Of a stretch of 64,000 bases of DNA, positions 34,403 through 43,239 are shown in pieces. Position numbers and translations under genes: made by a program. How positions within the stretch are numbered: position 1 is the stretch's first letter; every line of letters begins with the position of its first letter. The stretch spans positions 2,108,001 through 2,172,000 of the forward strand of contig NZ_CP126241.1 of NCBI RefSeq assembly GCF_030142075.1. The letters run 5' to 3'. The DNA is from Arthrobacter sp. zg-Y20. GTDB taxonomy: Bacteria; Actinomycetota; Actinomycetes; Actinomycetales; Micrococcaceae. The notes beneath the pieces are model-generated. The model was not told the origin of the DNA, made no database searches, and saw nothing but the letters and a program-made list of their open reading frames with translations.

Positions 34403-34975
34403 ATGCCTCGTCTTACGGATTCCCGTCGCGCCGCCCGCCGCGAGCAGATCGCGGCCGCTGCCATGCGTTGTTTCATAGCCAACGGATTCAGTGAGACGTC
34501 GATGGCGGAGATCATCAAGGAGTCGGGGCTTTCCGCTGGCTCGATCTACTCCCACTACGACAGCAAGGCCGACCTGATGCGGAGCGTTGCCGCAGAATTG
34601 TTGGAGGAGCGGACCGCCGGTCTGGGCGCTGCAGCCACCCCCGGCGATGTGGTGCGAACCATCCTTGCCTCCATCGATCGCGAACGCGCAAGGCTTCTGC
34701 TTCAGGTGTGGGCCGAGGCTGCACGGGATCCGGAAACGGCCTCCATGGTGCAGGACCAGCTGCGGGCCATTCAATCGGCGGCTGAAGCGAGCCTCCTGGA
34801 TTGGGTGCGTGCTCACACCACTCCTGCCGAGCAGGATGTTGTTGGGGAGGCCGCCACTGCGGCTGCCCATGCTGTCCTGTCTGCGGCCCAAGGCTACGTG
34901 GTCCGGATCGCCCTCGATCCAGGACTCGACCCCGGCGTGCTCATTTCCTCTATCGCCGCCATGGTCGACCGGTAG
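34403..34975 (+). CDS. TetR-family transcription regulator
   Basis: A 190-residue protein with the TetR helix-turn-helix: RREQIAAAAMRCFIANGF, then TSMAEIIKESGLSAGSIYSHY, then SKADLMRSVA. The remaining two thirds form a helical ligand domain. It appears leaderless, with a -10 box that overlaps its own operator. It most likely represses the divergent permease gene. It could also affect the ABC exporter operon 148 bp downstream, but no second operator copy is evident there. Confidence 0.9.
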   Translation: MPRLTDSRRAARREQIAAAAMRCFIANGFSETSMAEIIKESGLSAGSIYSHYDSKADLMRSVAAELLEERTAGLGAAATPGDVVRTILASIDRERARLLLQVWAEAARDPETASMVQDQLRAIQSAAEASLLDWVRAHTTPAEQDVVGEAATAAAHAVLSAAQGYVVRIALDPGLDPGVLISSIAAMVDR

Positions 34976-35123
34976 GAGCTGAATCAAGGCATTCCGGGTT
35001 CTAGAACCACTTCAGCCGGATGTTCGAGATGACTGCATGGACGAGGATTTGGCCGACACCCATGAACGCATGGCGGATTTGCCAGCACACTAGCTGTAGG
35101 GATGGCTAGAGAACGGGGAGGCT

Positions 35124-36035
35124 ATGAGCGCGGAGTTAGTCATCAGTGTTCAGGGGCTGGAAAAGTCTTTCGGGAGATTCCAGGCTCTGAACGGGCTGAA
35201 CCTCCAGGTTGAGCGTGGGCAGGTGCACGGTTTTCTGGGGCCAAACGGCGCCGGGAAGTCAACAACTATCCGTGTGCTCTTGGGGCTGTTGAAGGCCGAC
35301 GCCGGAGACCTGCATGTCCTGGGTAAGGATCCGTGGCGGGAGGCCGTGCCGCTGCATCGGCGGCTTGCCTATGTACCGGGCGATGTCGCGTTATGGCCGG
35401 GCATGACCGGCGGCGAAGCCATCGACCTGCTGGGATCGCTCCGCGGCGGGCTGGACGAGGGGCGGCGGGCGGAACTGATCCAGCGGTTTGAGCTGGATCC
35501 CGCGAAGCGGGGCCGGCAGTACTCCAAGGGGAACCGGCAAAAGGTAGCCATCGTCGCCGCCCTGGCCTCCGACGTCGAGCTCCTAATCCTCGACGAGCCA
35601 ACCAGCGGCCTGGACCCGCTGATGGAGAACGTCTTCCAGGAAGTGATCGGTGAGGCAAAGCAACGCGGCACCACGGTGCTGCTCAGCAGCCATATCCTCG
35701 CCGAAGTCGAAACCCTCGCGGACCGGGTGAGCATTATCCGGGACGGACGGATCGTGGAGGAAGGCACGCTGGCCCAGCTTCGCGGGCATACCACCGCCGC
35801 CGTCCGCGCCACTCTGGAACGTGACCCACAGCCCGGCCAGCTGACCGCATTCGGGGACGTGCACCTGGACGGCGGCAAACTCACGGCCGTGGTGGAGTCC
35901 GCACGGGTGGGTGAGGCAATGGCAGCACTCACCCCGTTCGGCATCACATCGCTGACCGTTGAACCGCCCTCGCTGGAGAGCCTCTTCCTGCGGCTGTACG
36001 ACGATGACACCCCCTCCACACGGGCGCGCCCATGA
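35124..36035 (+). CDS. ABC exporter ATP-binding protein
   Basis: A 303-residue ATPase: Walker A GPNGAGKST at 39-47, signature YSKGNRQKV in place of LSGGQ (usual for the drug-exporter group), Walker B LLILDEPTSGLDP near 155 and the switch His in SSHILAEVE. The C-terminal 80 residues form the extra domain found in DrrA-like drug exporters. ATG 35124 follows a strong GGGGAGG site. It overlaps the permease gene by four bases (ATGA). Export of an antibiotic-like compound is expected. Confidence 0.92.
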   Translation: MSAELVISVQGLEKSFGRFQALNGLNLQVERGQVHGFLGPNGAGKSTTIRVLLGLLKADAGDLHVLGKDPWREAVPLHRRLAYVPGDVALWPGMTGGEAIDLLGSLRGGLDEGRRAELIQRFELDPAKRGRQYSKGNRQKVAIVAALASDVELLILDEPTSGLDPLMENVFQEVIGEAKQRGTTVLLSSHILAEVETLADRVSIIRDGRIVEEGTLAQLRGHTTAAVRATLERDPQPGQLTAFGDVHLDGGKLTAVVESARVGEAMAALTPFGITSLTVEPPSLESLFLRLYDDDTPSTRARP

Positions 36036-37621
36036 GTAACGCCCTGACGGGTACCGGACCCCTGCTGCGCGCTACTGTCCGGTTCGACGGACGTAGCTTT
36101 GTACCGTGGATCCTGATCGCGACGGCGCTCTCTGCGTCCTCCGTGCTCGTCTACCCATGGGTCTTTCCCACCCAGCAGGACCGCCTCGGGCTAGCCCTTG
36201 CCATTGGCTCCAACCCGGCACTGGGCCTGATCTTCGGGCCGGCCTATGATCTGAGCACCGACGACGGTTTCAACGCTTGGCGCAGCCTCGCCCTGGGCGG
36301 ATTCCTCGCCGCACTCGGATCGATTTTCACCGTCACCCGGTCCAGCCGGGGTCAGGAGGACTCCGGACAGGCGGAGCTTCTGGCATCCGGTGTACTGGGC
36401 CGGAACAGCCGTCTGCTGGCGGGAGTGAGCCTGGCCCTGATCGGCTCGGTGGCTCTGGGAGGCGTCGCCGGAGTCGTCACTTCCTGGTGCGGCGGCAGCT
36501 GGAATGCGTCCCTGCTGCTGGGAGCAACGTTCACTGCCACCGGTTGGATGTTCGCTGCGGTCGCCGCTGTGACGGCGCAGCTAGGATCCGATGCGCGGAC
36601 GGCCAACTCGCTGGCTGTGGGTACCTTCGGCGCGCTGTTCCTGCTGCGCGGCTTCCTGTATTCGGTGGAGGCACCGGACTGGACGTCCTGGATAAATCCG
36701 TTGAGTTGGATGACGGAAACCCGGCCGGCCAGCGGCAACCACTGGTGGCCGCTGCTCCCCGCAATGGCCGTTACTCTGGTCCTGCTCGGTATAGCCTTCC
36801 TGCTGCAGTCCCGGCGCGACTTCGGGCAGGGGGCCATCGTCCCCGGACCGGGCCCCGCCCGGGGCAGGGGTGGGACTCCGTGGAGCCTGGCGGTCCGGCT
36901 GAACCGCGCCCCGCTCCTGACATGGACCGTTGCATTCATGGTTATCGGGGTGGTCTTCGGGTTTTTTGCCCGCTCCTTGAAGGACATCCTGAGCGGTGAC
37001 AGCGCAGCCGCCTCGGTTCTCGCCTCCGGTGCCGCCACGCCGGATGCTCTCGCGCCGGCCTTCCTGACGACGATCCTGAGTCTGGTCGGTATTCTCGCCG
37101 CCATTCCGGGCGTGCAGATCGTGCAGAAGGTGCGGACCGAGGAGCTGGCGGGCAGGCTGGAGCCGGTTCTGGCCGCCGCCGTTCCGCGCTCCCGTTACTT
37201 CACGGCGAACGTCATCCTCGCATTGGCCGCACCAACCATCTACCTGCTCCTGGCCGGAGCCATCATCGCGGTGCTGGCCTCCGGAGAACTGGGCATCGAC
37301 GCCGGCAGGGTTCTGCTGCAGGCCGTGGTGACGGTTCCGGCCGTGTGCACGGCCACCTCCGTATCCGCAGCGGTCGTCGGCGCCCGCCCCCGGCTGGTGA
37401 TCGCGTCTTGGGCGGGCGTGTTCATTTCCTTTGCGCTCACGTTGCTGGGCCCGACGTTCAGGCTCTGGGACTGGGTGCTTGCTATCAGTCCGTTCTGGCA
37501 CGTTCCCAACGTTTCCGTCGACGAGGCCGGGTGGGCCGGGTTGGCAGGAATCTCCGCCGTCACCGCTGTGTTCCTACTGATCGGTTTCGCTGGTTTTCGC
37601 CGTCGGGACCTCGATGGGTAG
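36032..37621 (+). CDS. ABC exporter permease (polyketide-antibiotic-exporter type)
   Basis: A 529-residue permease with about twelve hydrophobic helices in two similar halves; each half begins with RFDGRSFVPWIL or RLNRAPLLTWTVAFMV and contains EELAGRLEPVLAAAV / EDSGQAELLASGVLG loops. That duplicated EL-x-A-x-x-L motif is typical of the actinobacterial family listed as exporters of polyketide antibiotics. It is translationally coupled to the ATPase gene. The substrate is unknown, and no biosynthetic genes are nearby, so self-protection against environmental antibiotics is more likely than product export. Confidence 0.88.
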   Translation: MSNALTGTGPLLRATVRFDGRSFVPWILIATALSASSVLVYPWVFPTQQDRLGLALAIGSNPALGLIFGPAYDLSTDDGFNAWRSLALGGFLAALGSIFTVTRSSRGQEDSGQAELLASGVLGRNSRLLAGVSLALIGSVALGGVAGVVTSWCGGSWNASLLLGATFTATGWMFAAVAAVTAQLGSDARTANSLAVGTFGALFLLRGFLYSVEAPDWTSWINPLSWMTETRPASGNHWWPLLPAMAVTLVLLGIAFLLQSRRDFGQGAIVPGPGPARGRGGTPWSLAVRLNRAPLLTWTVAFMVIGVVFGFFARSLKDILSGDSAAASVLASGAATPDALAPAFLTTILSLVGILAAIPGVQIVQKVRTEELAGRLEPVLAAAVPRSRYFTANVILALAAPTIYLLLAGAIIAVLASGELGIDAGRVLLQAVVTVPAVCTATSVSAAVVGARPRLVIASWAGVFISFALTLLGPTFRLWDWVLAISPFWHVPNVSVDEAGWAGLAGISAVTAVFLLIGFAGFRRRDLDG

Positions 37622-37744
37622 CCATTCGTCGCCGATGGAGCCGGTGCGGCCAGCTAAAACGCGACAGCCCTACAGCCGCATGGGTCCTCCCCCTGGCACA
37701 CCCGCGCGGGCCTTATCAGCATGCTAGTCGGCGGCGGAGGAAGG

Positions 37745-38134
37745 TCAGCCGTTGCTGCCGGCGATCTGGATGAGGTTGCCCACCGTGTCGGAGAACACCG
37801 CCGTCGTCATTGGTCCCATCTGCGTCGGCGGCTGCGTGAACTCCACGCCGAGGTCCAGCAGGCGCTCATATTCATCCTGCACGCTGTCCACGGCGAAGGA
37901 CGTGAACGGAATCCCGTCCGCCACCAGCGCCTGCGTAAACGGAGCGACGGCGGGATGCCCGGCCGGTTCCAGCAGCAACTCCACGCCGCCCTCCTCCCCC
38001 GGCACGCCCACCGTCAGCCAGCGCGCCCCGCCCGCCGGCAGATCCTGCCGCGGCTCGAATCCCAGCACGCGCGTGTAAAAATCCAGTGCTTTGTCCTGGG
38101 CGTCCACAAAAATACTCGTCACCACAATCCTCAT
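37745..38134 (-). CDS. VOC-superfamily protein
   Basis: A 129-residue single-module glyoxalase-fold protein: MRIVVTSIFVDAQDKALDFY, then VLGFEPRQDLPAGGARWLTV, and at the end VFSDTVGNLIQIAG. Such proteins are usually annotated as glyoxalase-like; metal ligands are incomplete, so binding rather than catalysis is possible. ATG 38134 follows GGGGAT. It stands alone, 146 bp from the divergent lipase maturation factor gene. Confidence 0.82.
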   Translation of the reverse strand: MRIVVTSIFVDAQDKALDFYTRVLGFEPRQDLPAGGARWLTVGVPGEEGGVELLLEPAGHPAVAPFTQALVADGIPFTSFAVDSVQDEYERLLDLGVEFTQPPTQMGPMTTAVFSDTVGNLIQIAGSNG

Positions 38135-38286
38135 GGCTGATCCCCTGTCTGCTCGGTGTTTCTCTGTCCGGTCACTGTCTCCGTACGGCCATCTGCCCGT
38201 CGGCGCACCGCCAGTATCGGGGGCAGCCGGAAAATGCGGGAGGGTAGTGCCGCTGCGTCCGGCAGCGGCAGCTAGGCTGGATGGCC

Positions 38287-39738
38287 ATGGAGCTCTTCAG
38301 CGCCGAAGGATACGAGTTCGCCCGCCAGGTGCTGCAGCGCGGTATCGCCGCCGTCTTCCTGATCGGTTTCCTGAATGCCGCTGCGCAGTTCCCGGCACTG
38401 CTGGGCGAAAACGGGCTGCTGCCGGCGCCGCGGTTCCTGCAGCGGACGGCGGGCCGCGGCATCCCCACGCTGTTCCGCTGGCACTACTCGGACCGGTTCC
38501 TGCTCATAGTGGCCTGGACGGGTGCGGCGGTTTCGGCCCTGCTGGTGGCCGGAGTGCCGCAGTCCGGGCCGTGGTGGCTGCCCCTGGCAGCCTTCCTGCT
38601 GATCTGGGGCCTGTACTTGTCCATAGTGAACATCGGGCAGACCTTTTACGGCTTCGGCTGGGAATCGCTGCTGCTGGAAGCGGGGTTCCTGGCCGCGTTC
38701 CTGGGCTCCGACGACGTCGCTCCCCCGGTGACGGTGCTCTGGCTCTTCCGCTGGCTGGTGTTCCGGCTGGAGTTCGGTGCGGGCCTGATCAAGATGCGCG
38801 GAGACAAGGTGTGGCGGGACCTCACGGCCCTGTATTACCACCACGAAACCCAGCCCATGCCGAATCCGGCCAGCTGGTTCTTCCACCACCTGCCCCGGCC
38901 GCTGCATCGGGTGGAGGTGCTGGGCAACCACTTCGCCCAGCTGGTGGTGCCGTTCTTCCTGTTTTTCCCGCAGCCGGTGGCCTCGGTTGCCGCCGCGGTC
39001 ATCATCATCACCCAGCTGTGGCTGATCCTCTCCGGCAACTTCGCGTGGCTGAACGTCCTGACTGTCCTGCTCGCGTTCACTGCGGTCAGCGACTCGGCTG
39101 TGCAGGCGGTGCTGCCGGGCATCCAGTTCGCAGCCCAGGACCCGGGCGCCGTACCGGTGGCCTACGCCGTCGTCGTCCTGGCGGCAACCGCCGCGATGCT
39201 CTACTGGGCCTGGGCGCCGCTGAAGAACCTGTTCAGCCGCAACCAGCTGATGAACGCCAGCTACAACCGCTGGCACCTCTCCAATGCCTACGGCGCGTTC
39301 GGCAGCATCACCCGGCACCGGAACGAGGTGGTGATCGAGGGGACCAATGACCCGCCGGGGCCCGGTGCCCGCTGGCGTGAGTATGCATTTCGGGGAAAAC
39401 CCGGGGACCCGCGGCGGATGCCGCGCCAGTTCGCGCCCTACCATTTGCGGCTGGACTGGCTGATGTGGTTCCTGGCACTGGGCTCCTACGGGGCCTGGTT
39501 CCCGGAGCTGCTGCGGAAGCTGCTGGCCGGTGACCGCCGGACCCTGCGCCTGCTGCGGCGGGACCCGTTCAACGGAGTGCCGCCGCGCTGGATCCGTGCG
39601 CGGGTTTACCGGTACCGCTATTCCACCCCGGCTGAACTGCGCGCGGAGGGGGTTTGGTGGGTCCGGGAGCCGGCAGGGACCCTGGTGGATCCGATTGAGG
39701 GACCCGGTCCGGCCGGCGCACCCCGTCCCGGGTCTTAG
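38287..39738 (+). CDS. Lipase maturation factor (LMF1-like) membrane protein
   Basis: A 483-residue polytopic protein. RGIAAVFLIGFLNAAAQFPALLGENGLLPAPRF and FRLEFGAGLIKMRGDKVWRDLTALYYHHETQPMPNPASWFFHHLP are hallmark stretches of the LMF1/DUF1222 family, which in vertebrates helps lipases fold in the ER. Bacterial members are common in Actinobacteria and have no proven role. Around eight helices are followed by a soluble C-terminal domain with YRYRYSTPAE. A TAGGCT box lies eight bases before ATG 38287; an ATG two codons earlier (38281) is possible. Its stop overlaps that of the convergent X25-domain gene. Confidence 0.88.
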   Translation: MELFSAEGYEFARQVLQRGIAAVFLIGFLNAAAQFPALLGENGLLPAPRFLQRTAGRGIPTLFRWHYSDRFLLIVAWTGAAVSALLVAGVPQSGPWWLPLAAFLLIWGLYLSIVNIGQTFYGFGWESLLLEAGFLAAFLGSDDVAPPVTVLWLFRWLVFRLEFGAGLIKMRGDKVWRDLTALYYHHETQPMPNPASWFFHHLPRPLHRVEVLGNHFAQLVVPFFLFFPQPVASVAAAVIIITQLWLILSGNFAWLNVLTVLLAFTAVSDSAVQAVLPGIQFAAQDPGAVPVAYAVVVLAATAAMLYWAWAPLKNLFSRNQLMNASYNRWHLSNAYGAFGSITRHRNEVVIEGTNDPPGPGARWREYAFRGKPGDPRRMPRQFAPYHLRLDWLMWFLALGSYGAWFPELLRKLLAGDRRTLRLLRRDPFNGVPPRWIRARVYRYRYSTPAELRAEGVWWVREPAGTLVDPIEGPGPAGAPRPGS

Positions 39739-40538
39739 GCGCTGACCTCGGGCTTGGTGATGACCGAGTGGGTCGCGTGGTCGTACAGGAACGTCAACGG
39801 TCCGCCGGCGTGCTGCATTTCGATGTTGCCGCCGTCGCGGTGTGCGTCGTGTCCGTAGTTCTCGTCCCAGGAACCGTTGAGGGCAACCTTGTACTCATAC
39901 GTTCCCTCGGGCAGTTCCACCGTGAGCTTCCACAGTTCATCGTGCCGGTCAAAGGCGAAGCGCAGGTCCGTTCCGGCCGGATCCCAGTCATTGATGCCCA
40001 GGGCGGACTGGAAGCCGCCGGCCAGGATCACGGACTCCGGCTGCGGGAAGGACGGTTCGGGGACGGATTCGGGATGCGCACCGTGCTGCTCGGTCGGAAC
40101 TTCCGGGACGGAAACGGCGTCGCGCAGCGCTTCCTCCACCACGTCCTCCACCACTTCTTCCGCCGGCGACGTCTGGTCGGGGGCGGCGGCAGCAGGAACG
40201 GGCTTGCCTTTCAGGGCCGCGGCCAGGTGGGCGGGCTCCGGGAAATCCTTCAGCGCCTGCCGGCCGGCGTTGGTGATGCTCCAGCCGGAGCGGGCTTCCT
40301 TGAGGATCCAGCCCGCCTTGACCAGCTTGGTGGTGGCGTTGACCAGGGCCCGTTCACCGCGGGCGGTGCCGCTGGCCAGGGTTTCGGCCTCGCTGCCCGT
40401 CAGCGGAACCCGGTCCAGGGCGGCGCCGAGAACCTTGCCCCGGCTGATCTTCCCGGCGGCGGAGGGCTCCTCCGCGGCGAGGATTTCGAGGACCGCGCGC
40501 AGCCGGAGGGCAGTATTTTCAACGGTGTCTGAACCCAA
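39735..40538 (-). CDS. Winged-helix plus pullulanase-X25-like domain protein
   Basis: A 267-residue protein. The N-terminal ~115 residues look like a degenerate helix-turn-helix (NATTKLVKAGWILKEARSGWSITNAGRQAL). An acidic Glu/Val/Pro linker follows, and the C-terminal 85 residues form an E-set/CBM48-like X25 domain (VILAGGFQSALGINDWDPAGTDLRF, YEYKVALNGSWDENYG). That domain accompanies starch-debranching enzymes, but no catalytic domain is present. The TTG at 40538 is chosen because GAAGGA lies six bases upstream and a TAAGGT -10 box at 40588-40593 makes the earlier GTG 40589 unlikely. It could link polysaccharide binding to regulation. Confidence 0.7.
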   Translation of the reverse strand: MGSDTVENTALRLRAVLEILAAEEPSAAGKISRGKVLGAALDRVPLTGSEAETLASGTARGERALVNATTKLVKAGWILKEARSGWSITNAGRQALKDFPEPAHLAAALKGKPVPAAAAPDQTSPAEEVVEDVVEEALRDAVSVPEVPTEQHGAHPESVPEPSFPQPESVILAGGFQSALGINDWDPAGTDLRFAFDRHDELWKLTVELPEGTYEYKVALNGSWDENYGHDAHRDGGNIEMQHAGGPLTFLYDHATHSVITKPEVSA

Positions 40539-40627
40539 TGGAATTCCTTCGTAACGTATGTGCCGATAAGCCTGCTGACAGTCATCCACCTTAGCCGGGG
40601 GCGCCGGACGCAGGAAGCACCGAGCCC

Positions 40628-41368
40628 CTAGTGTCGCCCGGCCAGGTCCGTGAGGGCAGTGAAATCGCCCTCATCCAGGGCGGCGTAACCGGCGTACGCG
40701 GCCCGCACGGCGTCCTCCACCCGGTCCGTGGTCAGCTGCGGGACCAGGTCGGCGGCCGCGCCCGCGGTCCGGGGATCCCACCCGAGCCCCAGCTCGGCAT
40801 AGCAGTCGGTCAGCACCCGGCGCAGCGGCGTACCGCTGCCGACCACCAGCACCGTGGAAAACAGCCAGGCCCCGGAAACCACGCGCTGGGCCGTGCCGGC
40901 CAGCTTGATCCGCTCCCCCCGGGCTCCTTCGCCGTAGACGCTGAACTCACCCGGGCAATACTCACCCGGGATCGGTCCGACGCCGGCGGTCAGCCCGGTC
41001 TTGGCCAGCGCCCCGGCCAGGAGGTCAGCGAACCGGGCGAAGCGGTTCCGGGACCCGGACAGGGCGTCTGCCTCCGGCTCCACATGGTCCAGGATCAGGC
41101 AGTCCCGGTGGTAGGCGGCAGCCCGGCCGCCGGCCTTGCGGACCAGGGGTGCGAATCCGTGCCGGCGGGAGGCAGCCTCTGCGGCGGCGAAACCGGGGAG
41201 TTTGGCATCACGCTGCCCCAGCGCCACAGTGGGAACCGGGCGGTAGATGCGCAGGGTGGGGCCCAGCTCCCCGCGCCGGACGGCGTCGAGCATCGCCAGC
41301 GCAAAGTCCAGGTCCTCTGCAGCTCCGAGGGACCGCTGCTGCCGGACCACCGTCAGGGCGGGCTGCAC
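40628..41368 (-). CDS. Lipoate-protein ligase A-like protein
   Basis: A 246-residue protein of the biotin/lipoate ligase fold: LRIYRPVPTVALGQRD, RKAGGRAAAYH, the PGEYCPGEFSV turn and the lysine-containing IKLAGTAQRV. The lysine and the R-K-x-G-G-x loop bind the lipoyl or octanoyl adenylate. It may attach lipoate to E2 or GcvH proteins, or be an octanoyl transferase; LipM-type proteins need a catalytic Cys, and the Cys in GEYCPGE is a candidate. It lies three bases behind the thioesterase gene on the same strand, so the two are one transcript. Confidence 0.82.
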   Translation of the reverse strand: MQPALTVVRQQRSLGAAEDLDFALAMLDAVRRGELGPTLRIYRPVPTVALGQRDAKLPGFAAAEAASRRHGFAPLVRKAGGRAAAYHRDCLILDHVEPEADALSGSRNRFARFADLLAGALAKTGLTAGVGPIPGEYCPGEFSVYGEGARGERIKLAGTAQRVVSGAWLFSTVLVVGSGTPLRRVLTDCYAELGLGWDPRTAGAAADLVPQLTTDRVEDAVRAAYAGYAALDEGDFTALTDLAGRH

Positions 41369-41371
41369 GTC

Positions 41372-42157
41372 CTAGGCCCCGCCGAGGGGCCGGACCGTGA
41401 GGATCTGCTCGCTGCGGCCGAACGGACCCTGCAGGTCATGCAGGACCGCCGAGGTCAGTCCGATGCCGTCCGCTCCGAACGTGACCCGGGTATCCAGGCC
41501 CAGCCATTCGCCGCGCGGTTCACGGTGCAGGTGCAGCTGCAGGTCCACGTTCGGGAACATGTAGCTGTCCCCGCCCGGCGGCACGCGGGTGGAAATGCCG
41601 TTGGCGGTGTCAACCATGCCGATCATCTTCACCAGATCCGACGTCGGGGTGCCTTCCACCATTTCGTGCGGGGTGCGCAGCCAGCCCCGTCCGCGGCCGG
41701 GCCGGATGCCGGGCAGGGCGCGCATTTCCAGGGATTCGATGAACGCCCCGGGCCAGGCAGTCAGGCTTTCGCGGGAGCCGGCCTCTGCGGGGCCGGGCAT
41801 GGTCTCGTCTTCGACGGCGGCCACTTCCGGCGTGGTTCCCCGGGCCAGCCGCCACGCGGTGGCGCGTACTGCGGTGCGCCCGTCCGCAACCATCTCGGCC
41901 TGCAGGAGTTCAATGGTGCGTCCGGGCCGCAGGACGGTGGTTTTCACTTCGAAGGTCGTGCGCGGAATCAGTCCCAGGATGTCGTAGCTGATGCGCGCCA
42001 TCCGGAGCTCGGGGCGCGGCTGGAATTCCTCCAGGCAGTGCGCCAGCAGGCCCGAGATAGGTGCCATGTGCTGCTCGTGCGGGTTCCACGCGCCCTGCGT
42101 GTGGATGGTGGCCTCATAGACCCCGTTGCCCAGTGAGCGGTAATACGATTCAGCCAC
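41372..42157 (-). CDS. Acyl-CoA thioesterase-like hotdog protein
   Basis: A 261-residue protein with a double hotdog layout (4HBT_3 type): N-terminal AWNPHEQHMAPISGLLAHCLEE, then RISYDILGLIPRTTFEVKTTVLRPGRTIELLQAEMV, and in the second half LDTRVTFGADGIGLTSAVLHDLQGPFG. This is the TesB-like pattern. It would hydrolyse an acyl-CoA in the cytosol. The start is GTG 42157. It is co-transcribed with the lipoate ligase-like gene, which might reflect handling of acyl groups, but this is speculative. Confidence 0.78.
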   Translation of the reverse strand: MAESYYRSLGNGVYEATIHTQGAWNPHEQHMAPISGLLAHCLEEFQPRPELRMARISYDILGLIPRTTFEVKTTVLRPGRTIELLQAEMVADGRTAVRATAWRLARGTTPEVAAVEDETMPGPAEAGSRESLTAWPGAFIESLEMRALPGIRPGRGRGWLRTPHEMVEGTPTSDLVKMIGMVDTANGISTRVPPGGDSYMFPNVDLQLHLHREPRGEWLGLDTRVTFGADGIGLTSAVLHDLQGPFGRSEQILTVRPLGGA

Positions 42158-42256
42158 GTGCTTTGCTTCTCCCTGCCGGTCCTTATTTGGCCTTCAGGCT
42201 ACATCAGCACCCCGGCGTGTATGGTTCCGCCGCGTGTCCGGGGACACAATGGCCGG

Positions 42257-43228
42257 ATGGAATACACCCATCTTGGCCGGTCCGGCCTGTCCGTTTCCCG
42301 CCTGTGCCTGGGCACCATGAACTTCGGTCCCAAAACCGAAGAGGCGGACGCGCACGCCATCATGGACTCCGCCCGCGACACCGGCATCAATTTCTTCGAC
42401 ACGGCCAACGTGTACGGCTGGGAGCGCAAGGGGTGGACGGAGGAGATCATTGGCCGCTGGTTCGCCAAGGGCGGCGGCCGGCGCGAGGACACGGTCATCG
42501 CCACTAAGCTCTATGGGTCCATGAGCGAGCGGCCCAATGACACATTCCTTTCGGCCCTGAACATCCGCCGGGCCCTGGATGCCAGTTTGAAGCGGCTGCA
42601 GACGGACTACGTAGACCTCTACCAGTTCCACCACATTGACCGGAACACGCCCTGGGACGAGATCTGGCAGGCCATGGAAGTGGCTGTGGCGCAGGGAAAG
42701 ATCATCTACAACGGCAGCAGCAACTTCGCCGGCTGGCACATCGCCCGCGCCCAGGAGAACGCCCGACGGCGGAACTTCACCGGGCTGGTCAGCGAACAGT
42801 CCATCTACAACCTGATTAACCGGTCCGTGGAGCTGGAAGTAATCCCCGCCGCCCAGCAGTACGGGCTGGGCCTGCTCCCCTGGTCCCCCCTGCAGGGCGG
42901 CCTGCTCGGCGGGATCCTGCGGAAGGAGGCCGACGGCGGCGGGCGGCGGGCCGAGGGCAGGGTGCGGGACCTGCTGGAAAAACACCGGGACCAAATCCAG
43001 CAGTACGAAGACTTCGCGGCGGAGCTGGAAACTGCACCCGGTGTGCTGGCCCTGGCCTGGCTGCTGCACCAGCCGGCCGTCACCGCACCGCTGGTGGGCC
43101 CGCGCACCCAGGAACAGCTCGATGAAGCACTGGTTGCCCTGGACGTCACTTTGGATCAGCACGCCCTTGACCGGTTGGACGGGATCTTCCCGGGCCACCG
43201 CACCGCGCCGGAGGACTACGCCTGGTAG
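42257..43228 (+). CDS. Aldo/keto reductase
   Basis: A 323-residue TIM-barrel reductase. The catalytic tetrad can be placed: Asp and Tyr in FFDTANVYG, Lys in VIATKLYG and His in QFHHIDRN. LLPWSPLQGGLLGG and the C-terminal VGPRTQEQLDEAL are typical of the YajO/PhdZ-like subgroup. ATG 42257 begins the conserved EYTHLGRSGLSVSRLCLGTM; longer upstream frames lack this pattern and any ribosome site. It uses NADPH to reduce carbonyls. No operon is evident. Confidence 0.9.
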   Translation: MEYTHLGRSGLSVSRLCLGTMNFGPKTEEADAHAIMDSARDTGINFFDTANVYGWERKGWTEEIIGRWFAKGGGRREDTVIATKLYGSMSERPNDTFLSALNIRRALDASLKRLQTDYVDLYQFHHIDRNTPWDEIWQAMEVAVAQGKIIYNGSSNFAGWHIARAQENARRRNFTGLVSEQSIYNLINRSVELEVIPAAQQYGLGLLPWSPLQGGLLGGILRKEADGGGRRAEGRVRDLLEKHRDQIQQYEDFAAELETAPGVLALAWLLHQPAVTAPLVGPRTQEQLDEALVALDVTLDQHALDRLDGIFPGHRTAPEDYAW

Positions 43229-43239
43229 CCGCGGTCCGG

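Noticed and set aside
27000-35000. Genomic island or integrated element
   Set aside because: The rearrangement traces are real, but no integrase, transposase, tRNA or attachment site is seen, so a mobile element is not claimed.
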